The position numbers were made by a program, and so were the translations under genes. Below the pieces are notes generated by a model. That model ran no database searches, had not been told where the DNA came from, and saw only the letters and a list, made by a program, of their open reading frames with translations. A stretch of 64,000 bases of DNA from Metridium senile. Its lineage: Eukaryota > Cnidaria > Anthozoa > Actiniaria > Metridiidae. Positions 58,601 through 64,000 of the stretch are shown one piece after another. Position 1 is the stretch's first letter, and every line of letters starts with the position of its first letter. The stretch lies in NCBI GenBank assembly GCA_949775045.1, contig OX459106.1, positions 124,001 through 188,000 on the forward strand. Reading direction: 5' to 3'.

Positions 58601-59671
58601 CTAATCTTAAAAAAGGTGACGACTTTGACTGGACCTACCAACAAGGCAACACACCATCTGTATCGACTGGACCTAAGTTTGACCACACTCTAGGGGACGG
58701 TAGAGGTACGTCAAACCCTTCACGGTGTATAAGTTGCAATGTTTCTAATTGTCTATGATATATCTATGCTTTAAAATTTACGGCCTATATGGCCAATGAA
58801 GTTAAAGGACTCGATTAAGGCGATGCCACAAAAATGCTCTTAATTGTTTTATACTAGCCGGAAGTGCGCGCGCAAAATCACCTAGCTGCTATATATGAAG
58901 ACACAGTACATTGCTTTTAACAATCGATTATCTCTCTACAGGCCACTATATGTATGTCGAGGTATCGGGAGTAAGACCAGGAGCCAAAGCCCAACTCGCA
59001 AGTACTCTAATAAACCCACAGAGTGGCAAATGCCTTCGATTCTGGTATCATATGTTTGGTGATAGTGTTGGTAAACTAAATGTCTACCTATGGGTAACAG
59101 GGTCTAGTTTCCCTAACTATCCCGTATGGAGCCGTAGTAAAGGACAAGGGAACCAATGGTTTGTGGCGCAAGTTTCCATTAAGAACATTTTTTCACAACT
59201 CAAGGTAAGCTATTATATTGATTGAATAGAGTACAAACACTAAAAGTGTACAACATAAATACCACTAAATACTGCTAAATTATGCAAATTCTTTTGTTCC
59301 CTATTGTTTAATCAACACTATTTAGTGGTAAATAGTACAAAGTATTGCACACTTTTAGTGTTTGTACTCTAGCCTGTAACGACTGTATTTACTAACTTAC
59401 TGACTTACTTGCTTACTTACTTGATTATTTACTTTAGCTGACTGACTGACTGAATGAATGAATGAATGATTGACTGACTGACTGACTGACTTGCTTGCTT
59501 GCTTACTTGCTTACTTGCTTACTTGCTTACTTACTTACTGGCTAAATGACTGACTGACAGACTGACTTACTTGCTCGCTTACTTACTTGCTCGCTTACTT
59601 ACTTATTTATTGACTGAATCAATACATGATAAACTTACTTACTTACTTACCTACCAACCTACTTACTTACC

Positions 59672-59751
<80 letters not shown>

Positions 59752-61056
59752 ATCTGTAGATCGTGTTTGAGGGTGTTCGTGGCTCTAGCTATACTGGTGA
59801 TATCGCCATTGATGACGTCAGACTACTGGACGGTGCTTGTGGTAAACCAGGGTATTGTGACTTTGAACGAGATGACTCGTGCACGTGGACTAACGATAAG
59901 CTAGAGGACGATTTTGATTGGCTTATTGGTAGTGGCCAGACCCCCTCGTCATACACTGGCCCATCAACTGACCATACCACAGGCCTGGGTCATGGACGGT
60001 ACACATTCATGGAATCATCTTCGCCGATACAGACCGGTAAGTCACTCAAACAATATATAGTTACCACAGGAGGTTCGTAACTCCAGCACAATAGTTACCT
60101 CCAAAAAGAATGTGAAAGACCATTTTATGACCAAATGGCTATATAAGCCGTTTATTTATTCTTAGTTTTTATATATTGAAATATATTTCTATTTATAGCT
60201 TATAAATCTGTACAAGTAAATTATCTCAGTTGTAAATTGAACGGAAGATCCCTTCTGGGGAGTGTCCATAAAGTTTATGTATTGTTTATGTATTGTTTAT
60301 CAAACTGTTACTTAAGCGCTAACACTATTTCCACAAAATCAAATCAATTTGTTACTATGGAATAGAGTTTGCGCAAACACTATTTATAAAATAGAATCAC
60401 AATGCTACTGTTGAATAGAGTGCAAACACTATATACATGCAATAAAATAGAATAGATATACTGTGGAATAGAGTAAACCCACCAATATTACACGTCACCG
60501 TCAATATTGATTGAGGATTATTTCACTTAAGGTCACAAAGCGAGGTTAATGAGTGAGCGTTTCCCCCCAACCAGTAGTCAAGGTAACTGCATACAGTTCT
60601 GGTATCATATGTATGGCTCGTCCATCGGTACCTTGAACGTTGTGTTGAAAAACCGCGCGGGGAATAGAACCGAAACTGTGTTATGGAGTCTGTCTGGTAA
60701 CCAAGGCAACAAATGGACTTACGGGCAAGCCCCTGTTAAGAGTATCTCTGATTCCTATCAGGTAAGATGGTTCTTGACATTAACATTCATTGTATCATTT
60801 AAACGTCATTTCAAATTATTGTTCTTGAAACTGTAATTTATGCCTTTGAATATATGATACAGCGGTACCTCTATAAAACGGCCACCCTCCAAAGTGGCCG
60901 CTTAATAGAGGCTGGCCGCTGAATAAAGGTATAGAATAGGTATACGAATAGATTTGGGACTTTTTATTGGGGCCGCCTAATAGAGGCTGGCCGCTTGATG
61001 GGTGACCGCTTAATAGATGTACCACTGTAGTCTAAAATTCATCATGGAAGATAGTG

Positions 61057-61125
<69 letters not shown>

Positions 61126-64000
61126 TTGTGTAAAGCTCATCACGGAAAATTTTGACAAGCTCACTTAGAAATATTAAAGCTTTGAGTTCCGACCATCAAT
61201 CCGCAAAACAGTAACTATCTACATAGGGCGCGATAGTATTTAATTATCAATGATTTAGATATTGTGTAACTAAGAATTCACTCAGGTACGAACCATACAA
61301 GACATTACTAGTAATGCATAATGTTTTATTAGATATACAGACAGAGCTGAAGGTATGCGCGAGATGTTTGCAGAATGTGTTTGATATATCGCCTGTCTCC
61401 CTCGCAGCCGTTTAAAGTCTCGTTCCATTCCCTGCAGTCCATGTCTCTCTTGTAGGGAGAAGTGGACCGTAGGGGAATGGAACGGACTAAAACGGGAGAC
61501 TACATGTAATATATTGCTTGCTGATAAGATTATTTATTCCACAGGTCGTGTTTGAAGGAATCCGTGGAAGTAGTTATACCGGTGATATAGGACTTGATGA
61601 TATTTCCTACGTAGTCGGCACATGTCCAGTACAACCAAAGAACGCCGTACCCGGAATGACAACCAAGCCCCCTGTTACCATACCAACAACACCGTCACCT
61701 GGCAACCTATATGCCTGCAACTTTGATGTCAGTTTCTGCTCGTGGGTGCAAGATTCAAGCGATCATTTCAACTGGACGAGGCATAAAGGAAGCACATCGT
61801 CGGGGAACACCGGGCCAGCGTTTGATCATACTAGTAGTAAGTCTTGAGATATTGCCGTTTCTAATTTTCTGATCTAAACACACAGGATTTCGCATGTTAT
61901 AATACACTGTACAAATTTACTCGATTCTGATTGGATGAGATGAGTACAATGAAATCATAAATTATACTCTGCAAAGTACCAATTAGTTTTTAAGTACAGT
62001 ATAGATAAATCGTACGATTTTCTCGTAAAATTTGCAATTAAAAAATACTCGTGATCCTTTAAAAGTTATCTAATTGGACTCTCCTAAAAGGCTCGTCCAA
62101 TTTTTGAAAATTTTCAAAACATCACTCGTACCTATTAGTTACAAATTGTACTCAAGATCGTGAGATTTCCTATACAAAATCGGGAAATTGATTTACTCTG
62201 TTATTAAGTACTTTCTACAGTGATGTCATATCAATAATCAACCTTTTTTCTTGTACAGAGAATGGTAGCTACGCATTCATCGAAACCTCTTGGCCACGCA
62301 GACCTAACGACACAGCACGACTTCTCAGTCCCAGTCTCAAATCTAACTCACGACCAGGGTATTGTATGCAATTCTGGTATCATATGTACGGACCCCAGAT
62401 AGCATCGCTTAATGTCTACACTATGACATCAAGTAAACAACGGACATTGAGATGGTCTAGGACTGGTAGTCAAGGCACTGAATGGAAATATGGACAAGTA
62501 TTTGTAAGAGCTTTAACGTCGTTGCAGGTGAGTTAGCTTATTAACTATCACCACTATCAATGGCAGTTGACATGGTGTACTAATAGAAAAAATGCAGAAT
62601 AAATGAATGTATAATTTAACCATAAATTAAACGACTCTTTATTTATTTCATCATTAGAATGTATAAAATGTGTTTATGTCACTTTGTTTTGAAGGTTTTC
62701 TCTCTTGTCTGCCTGTTCATATTTATTTCATATTTCCCGTTGTTTGCATTTTCCTCTCATGTTTAATGTTTTCACTTGATACCATTTTTCTCTTTTGACA
62801 ATGCTTGTAACGTTATTGTTTGTTTCAGTTTGTTTTTGAAGGTATCCGTGGCAGCGGTTACCAGGGTGATATTGCGATAGATGACGTAACTATAATCTCT
62901 CGAAAATGTCCACCTCTTAAAGAATGTACATTTGAGGATAGTCAGATGTGTGGATGGACTAACGAACCCAACAAAGTGTCTGATGACATTGACTGGATAA
63001 GAATGAACGGAGCCACACCCAGCAGTCAGACAGGTCCTCCATTTGACCATACCTATGGAACTGGTAAGTCACATTTTAAATGTCGAAATATGCATCTGAA
63101 TATTGGTGGAAAAACTAAACACATGAAATAAAAGCAATGCAAAATAGTTATAATTTTTTTAGTGACTTTTTAGTCAGTATTGCTCCACCAGAATCATCAA
63201 AAAGGTAGCTACAACATAATATAAGAAAAACAAATTGTATACGGAATAGAAAAACACGGCCGTGCAGTCGACATCCGTTGATTATGATCGTGATCACTAT
63301 TGCCAATGTGTGTTTTAACTTTGCTTTTATGTTGCTTTTCAGCTCAAGGATATTACATGTACATCGAGACCTCGTACCCAGTCAGGGTCGGGCAGAAGGG
63401 TCGGTTCGCAAGCCCTACATATCCTAGTACAACGGGTAAATGCCTCACATTCTGGTATCATATGTATGGCTCGTCCATTGGTACACTAAACCTAAAGATA
63501 AAGAGTTACTACCTTGGTAAACCAAACTATTATCTGAGATGGTCGAGATCCGGTGACCATGGTAACAGATGGCGTGTAGCCCAGGTAAGTACCGCTGACC
63601 AACACTACAATCTACATGATGATAATAACTAGCGGCTAAACTAGTGTAGACTGCGTCAGTTTTTCTAAGGAAACAATTGGAGTAAAATGTACGATAGCTA
63701 GTGGCTAAACTAGTGTAGATAAGGAAACAATTGGAGTAAAATGTACGATAACTAGTGGCTAAACTAGTGTGGACTGCATCAGTGATTCTAAGGAAACAAT
63801 TGGTGTAAAAATGTATGATAACTAGCGATTAAACAAGTGTAGACTGCGTCGATATTTTCAACAACTACAACAAAAATGGAATTTGGAAAGAGATTTTGCA
63901 GCGTTATATATTGTTAAACTAAAGTTTGCTTTCATTCTAGGTAACTGTTCGTTCTAGCACCAACTACCAAATCGTGTTTGAGGGAATCAGTGGTAAGAGC
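39326..64000 (+). CDS. Giant multi-MAM secreted or membrane protein, 5' part
   Basis: Twenty-nine exons join in frame (2190 residues) and the gene runs off the window. Exons: 39326-39371, 40989-41147, 41589-41753, 43551-43811, 44479-44741, 45183-45273, 45861-46001, 46902-47164, 47801-47891, 48347-48487, 49304-49563, 50233-50398, 51295-51441, 52522-52793, 52960-53053, 53389-53529, 54166-54510, 54912-55296, 55957-56726, 57099-57421, 58528-58705, 58942-59204, 59760-60036, 60532-60761, 61545-61836, 62259-62527, 62829-63063, 63343-63584, 63941-64000. It opens with a signal peptide ([14 protein letters not shown]). Ten complete MAM domains and most of an eleventh follow, each with C-F/L-E...DDFDW...[18 protein letters not shown]...GDIAIDD and a closing Cys. 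FN2 and WSC-like domains sit inside MAM 1 and a lectin-like region inside MAM 7. A transmembrane or anchor segment, if any, lies beyond the window. Adhesion or extracellular-matrix function is inferred. Confidence 0.88.
40130..40672. repeat. Palindromic ATCGAT-dense block, intron 1 of the MAM gene
   Basis: The left half has repeated ATCGATAGAAATCGAAATTA and the right half its complement pattern, with a unique centre (40270-40560). More than twenty ATCGAT or near-ATCGAT motifs occur. It may be an inverted-repeat element with internal tandem repeats. Confidence 0.6.
40688..40900. repeat. Duplicated repeat with GCAGCCACGCGGCTTACA
   Basis: Two units of about 110 bp share AGCATTTCACTTCATCTCAA-like starts and CAGCCACGCGGCTTACA ends. 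A third partial copy lies at 40086-40125. Confidence 0.65.
40989..41147 (+). CDS. MAM gene exon 2: first half of MAM 1
   Basis: It encodes [20 protein letters not shown] and on to [10 protein letters not shown], the N-terminal half of a MAM domain. The expected next segment (Gly-x-Tyr-x-x-Ile) does not follow until the exon at 44479. Both ends are phase 1. Confidence 0.85.
41461..41588. repeat. Tandem duplication across the FN2-exon acceptor
   Basis: GGTTATAGTGTATCTAATG, a (GTT)n tract, the TAG acceptor and the first 24 exon bases (CTAAGACTATAGGTGGTACT) occur twice in a row. The upstream copy is a decoy acceptor at 41521. Only the second copy continues into the FN2 domain. Confidence 0.85.
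41589..41753 (+). CDS. MAM gene exon 3: fibronectin type II domain
   Basis: The exon encodes one FN2 domain, with [32 protein letters not shown]. All four FN2 cysteines and the aromatic core are present. FN2 domains bind collagen or sugars in other proteins. The exon is symmetric (phase 1-1), so it can be skipped or moved without breaking the frame. Confidence 0.88.
41870..42120 (+). mobile_element. tRNA-derived SINE-like element, plus strand
   Basis: GGGTGACCTAGCGGTGAGAC resembles a tRNA-type A box region, and a B-box-like stretch follows about 45 bases later. The body then runs to an A/T-rich end near 42120. Confidence 0.5.
42250..42690. repeat. Diverged tandem duplication of about 240-300 bp
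   Basis: The two halves share CACAAATCGTAAA, AAGTTGTTCAAAAA and GCCGCCATAG(A/C)GTTCTT in order. No coding potential. Confidence 0.5.
43375..43470 (-). mobile_element. tRNA-derived SINE head, minus strand
   Basis: Read on the minus strand: GGATGGCACAGTTGGCTAGT (A box) and GAGTTCGATTCCC (B box), with an anticodon-like loop between. The acceptor stem does not pair as a true tRNA gene, so I call a SINE rather than a tRNA. Confidence 0.6.
43551..43811 (+). CDS. MAM gene exon 4: WSC-like Cys-rich domain
   Basis: It encodes [17 protein letters not shown], then [18 protein letters not shown] and a Gly-rich WGNDVYIFG end. This matches the LGCxxD...RALP...FAxQNGGxC layout of WSC-like domains that recur in cnidarian extracellular proteins and are thought to bind carbohydrate. 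The exon is symmetric (phase 1-1). Assignment to WSC proper is less certain than the domain boundaries. Confidence 0.7.
43870..44460. repeat. (ATC)n microsatellites, intron 4 of the MAM gene
   Basis: CATCAT and CACCGTCGTCATCATCAACA units fill the intron. His-, Ser- and Met-rich frames here are artefacts. Confidence 0.95.
44479..45273 (+). CDS. MAM gene exons 5-6: second half of MAM 1
   Basis: [38 protein letters not shown] and, in exon 6, [19 protein letters not shown] complete MAM 1. The intron between is phase 0 and holds a MITE cluster. Confidence 0.85.
44776..45075. mobile_element. MITE cluster (GGCTACGTTTACAC family) in intron 5
   Basis: Two or three fragments of the family found at 26905-27070 lie end to end: 44776-44925, then 44955-45000 and beyond, each with ACGGTACCGAACGAATTTTT- or ACCGGTTAAA-type sequence. 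Confidence 0.65.
45861..50398 (+). CDS. MAM gene exons 7-12: MAM 2, MAM 3 and first linker
   Basis: MAM 2 is spread over 45861-46001, 46902-47164 and 47801-47891. MAM 3 is in 48347-48487, 49304-49563 and 50233-50398. MAM 3 has a divergent start ([12 protein letters not shown], Asp-Arg in place of Asp-His-Thr). The last exon ends in a Thr/Pro-rich linker opening with [12 protein letters not shown], which is likely O-glycosylated and flexible. All introns follow the 1-0-1 phase pattern. Confidence 0.85.
46470..46880. repeat. (ACAATCACTATG)n and (ATC)n repeats
   Basis: Simple-sequence DNA runs up to the acceptor of the exon at 46902. Confidence 0.9.
47190..47342. mobile_element. MITE with TACAGTGGTACCTCTATTA ends
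   Basis: The inverted ends resemble the widespread CAGTGGTACCTCTATTAAGC family (Tigger/pogo-like ends). A second copy is at 60858-61030. Confidence 0.7.
48500..48568. repeat. Single unit of the ACTAGTTATCGTACATTTTT repeat family
   Basis: This is a minus-orientation unit, with CGACGCAGTCCAC, related to the arrays at 37500 and 63610. It continues after 49230 on the other side of a transposon insertion. Confidence 0.6.
48573..49225. mobile_element. 653-bp TTAA-flanked element
   Basis: TTAA at 48569-48572 and 49226-49229 flanks short inverted ends GGCCTGGGT. It interrupts the repeat unit at 48500-48568. The interior has three perfect GTCACGTGAC palindromes and no transposase frame. Confidence 0.7.
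49740..50150. repeat. Dispersed repeat related to 31225-31435
   Basis: Shared stretches include ATCCTAGTGATTTTTTCTGG, TGTGTTGTGCAGTA and ATCAAAGACCCACA. It lies in the intron before the exon at 50233. Confidence 0.5.
50365..50590. repeat. 52-bp tandem repeat containing the exon 12 donor site
   Basis: Four units of CACCATTGATAACAACTACG plus CAACCAGTCAGTAAGTATAC each contain the same CAGTCA/GTAAGT donor. The first donor (after 50398) keeps the frame. The unit length is not divisible by three, so using a later donor shifts the frame. Confidence 0.9.
50905..50990. repeat. Hairpin with ATACAATATGAGCG arms
   Basis: ATACAATATGAGCGGCAGAT and its complement enclose a short loop. This is probably a small MITE or hairpin remnant. 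Confidence 0.5.
51295..54510 (+). CDS. MAM gene exons 13-17: MAM 4 and MAM 5
   Basis: MAM 4 (51295-51441, 52522-52793, 52960-53053) opens [20 protein letters not shown] and continues [23 protein letters not shown] 5 (53389-53529, 54166-54510) opens [13 protein letters not shown] and has no intron before [19 protein letters not shown], unlike MAM 1-4. The start of its second exon is ambiguous because the acceptor region is duplicated. Confidence 0.85.
51480..52080. repeat. (AAC/AAT)n microsatellite
   Basis: This triplet repeat gives an Asn/Thr-rich frame of about 220 codons that is not a gene. Confidence 0.95.
53060..53320. repeat. (ATC)n microsatellite
   Basis: Simple-sequence DNA between MAM 4 and MAM 5 exons. 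Confidence 0.9.
53755..53935 (-). repeat. Two units of the AAGTTTGTACAAAATAGT repeat, minus strand
   Basis: This matches the intron 1 tandem repeat of the pentraxin genes, including GACAATACATATTTAGTTTT. It shows that this repeat is dispersed between unrelated genes. Confidence 0.8.
54050..54195. repeat. 78-bp tandem duplication across the exon 17 acceptor
   Basis: GTCATTTCA...TCCGTAGG followed by TTCTATATGTACATTGAGAC occurs twice. The upstream acceptor (exon would start at 54088) stays open in frame into the downstream copy and would add 26 residues, including a hydrophobic stretch and a second GFYMYIETS. Confidence 0.9.
54650..54860. repeat. (AACA/AACG)n microsatellite
   Basis: Tetranucleotide repeats before the exon at 54912. 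Confidence 0.9.
54912..56303 (+). CDS. MAM gene exons 18-19: MAM 6, second linker and first half of MAM 7
   Basis: MAM 6 has no intron in its middle: exon 54912-55296 runs from [12 protein letters not shown] through [15 protein letters not shown] to WLFG. The junction is phase 2, and the next exon (55957) completes [21 protein letters not shown] Thr/Pro linker opening [14 protein letters not shown] follows without an intron, then MAM 7 begins [19 protein letters not shown] and reaches [11 protein letters not shown] at about 56303. Confidence 0.85.
55330..55545. repeat. (ATCC/ATTC)n microsatellite
   Basis: Tetranucleotide repeats in intron 18. Confidence 0.9.
55700..55976. repeat. 54-bp tandem repeat containing the exon 19 acceptor
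   Basis: Five units of AATCAATCAATCTGTTTTAT plus TGTACACCAGGGTGACATTACCATACC. Each holds a CACCAG/GGTGACATTACCATACC junction. Only the last unit (CATCAG, exon start 55957) runs on into MAM 6. The unit is divisible by three. Confidence 0.9.
56304..56726 (+). CDS. Lectin-like insert in MAM 7 (ricin-B/beta-trefoil type)
   Basis: About 140 residues lie between the two halves of MAM 7 in one uninterrupted exon. [16 protein letters not shown] and [15 protein letters not shown] begin two similar repeats of roughly 75-80 residues, each with a later VV.YDGC or VLTTTC motif. Similar SLKH..GKC repeats are frequent in cnidarian secreted proteins and resemble ricin-B sugar-binding folds. The fold assignment is inferred from pattern only. 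The exon ends phase 1. Confidence 0.65.
56770..57060. repeat. (ATC)n-rich intron
   Basis: Degenerate ATC triplets precede the exon at 57099. Confidence 0.85.
57099..61640 (+). CDS. MAM gene exons 20-25: rest of MAM 7, MAM 8 and MAM 9
   Basis: Exon 57099-57421 finishes most of MAM 7 and ends at DDIQ in phase 0. The next exon (58528) supplies VTNGAC and opens MAM 8 ([15 protein letters not shown]). MAM 8 ends and MAM 9 begins within one exon (59760-60036), which has no linker. The MAM 9 mid-domain intron sits after SSPIQTG, about fifteen residues later than usual; the acceptor at 60531/60532 was chosen because it restores [11 protein letters not shown] 9 closes in 61545-61640. Confidence 0.83.
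57738..58416. mobile_element. Nested inverted-repeat elements in the intron after DDIQ
   Basis: Outer arms (TTACAGTGCGAATC, GGGCACCCAGAAATATTT and complements) enclose a second palindrome at 57845-58132, with arms CTATGTCCGTGAAA and AACTAGTTGTTAGTTAGTAA. The inner element resembles the ATATCCGTGAAA-ended MITE at 2066-2331. Confidence 0.75.
59227..59372. mobile_element. Small MITE with AGAGTACAAACACTAAAAGT ends
   Basis: The terminal repeats are about 22 bp and perfectly complementary. Confidence 0.7.
59380..59757. repeat. (CTGA)n and (TTAC)n microsatellites up to an acceptor
   Basis: Tetranucleotide repeats reach to within a few bases of the TATCTGTAG acceptor of the exon at 59760. Confidence 0.9.
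60858..61030. mobile_element. MITE with TACAGCGGTACCTCTAT ends
   Basis: This is the second copy of the family at 47190-47342, with internal GGCCGCTTAATAGAGGCTGG repeats. Confidence 0.7.
61058..61125. repeat. (TA)n microsatellite
   Basis: An uninterrupted TA dinucleotide run. Confidence 0.95.
61392..61503. repeat. Hairpin with GTTCCATTCCC arms
   Basis: GTCTCGTTCCATTCCCTGCA and a matching GGGGAATGGAACGGACTAAA form an imperfect inverted repeat. This is probably a small MITE. Confidence 0.5.
61641..64000 (+). CDS. MAM gene exons 25-29: third linker, MAM 10 and most of MAM 11
   Basis: The linker opens [13 protein letters not shown] and is Thr/Pro-rich. MAM 10 begins [20 protein letters not shown] and continues [20 protein letters not shown] (62259-62527). 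MAM 10 closes and MAM 11 opens ([13 protein letters not shown]) within exon 62829-63063. MAM 11 continues in 63343-63584 and 63941-64000, where the window ends at VFEGISGKS. The last intron lies at VAQ/VTV, earlier than the usual site. Confidence 0.83.
61837..62258. other. Ordinary intron, no repeat recognised
   Basis: AT-rich intronic sequence with no listed element. Confidence 0.5.
63610..63870. repeat. ACTAGTGGCTAAACTAGTGT tandem repeat in the last intron
   Basis: Four units share AGGAAACAATTGGAGTAAA and TGTACGATAACTAG. It is the same family as 37500-37810. Confidence 0.8.

Overview
The window reads as animal nuclear DNA, most likely from a cnidarian (sea anemone, coral or relative). The basis is secreted multidomain proteins built from PAN, EGF, pentraxin, MAM, FN2, WSC-like and lectin-like modules; short exons with GT/AG introns and mostly phase-1 junctions; AT-rich introns full of microsatellites; tRNA-derived SINEs; a 5'-truncated LINE; and many small inverted-repeat transposons. 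The phylum is an inference from gene style, not from a database match.

Bases 1-26040 hold four tandem copies (+ strand) of one five-exon gene encoding a secreted protein of about 370 residues: signal peptide, PAN/apple-like domain, EGF-like domain, pentraxin domain. Copies span 2589-6491, 9363-14586, 16457-20089 and 22025-25072, and all four are intact. Introns 2 and 4 are GGT and GTGTCTGTCAGTTTAA arrays. Copies 1 and 3 share a MITE in intron 1 that copies 2 and 4 lack, so the cluster probably arose by duplicating a two-gene block. Copy 2 carries a 1.49-kb terminal-inverted-repeat element in intron 4.

Bases 26040-35500 hold one minus-strand gene (27502-35482, four exons, 347 residues) for a secreted trypsin-fold protease of the PRSS23/PRSS35 type. 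Its 5.6-kb first intron is mostly repeats. Bases 35500-39300 are repeats plus the presumed upstream region of the next gene.

From 39326 to the window end runs a large plus-strand gene for a secreted or membrane MAM-domain protein. I could join 29 exons in frame (6570 coding bases, 2190 residues), and the gene continues past base 64000. It has eleven MAM domains. Thr/Pro linkers follow MAM 3, 6 and 9, and domains at positions 1/4/7/10, 2/5/8/11 and 3/6/9 resemble each other, so the protein looks like a three-MAM block repeated. An FN2 domain plus a WSC-like domain is inserted inside MAM 1, and a ricin-B-like lectin region is inserted inside MAM 7, at the same split point.

The most unusual signals are this domain-inside-domain architecture, four places where short tandem duplications are centred on a splice junction of the MAM gene, an AGGCCT-bounded element family filled with CTTAAATCGCC-type repeats, and several nested transposon insertions whose empty sites can be read in the paralogous copies. 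All three gene systems are predicted extracellular, adhesive or immune-recognition proteins. No functional link between them is shown by the sequence.
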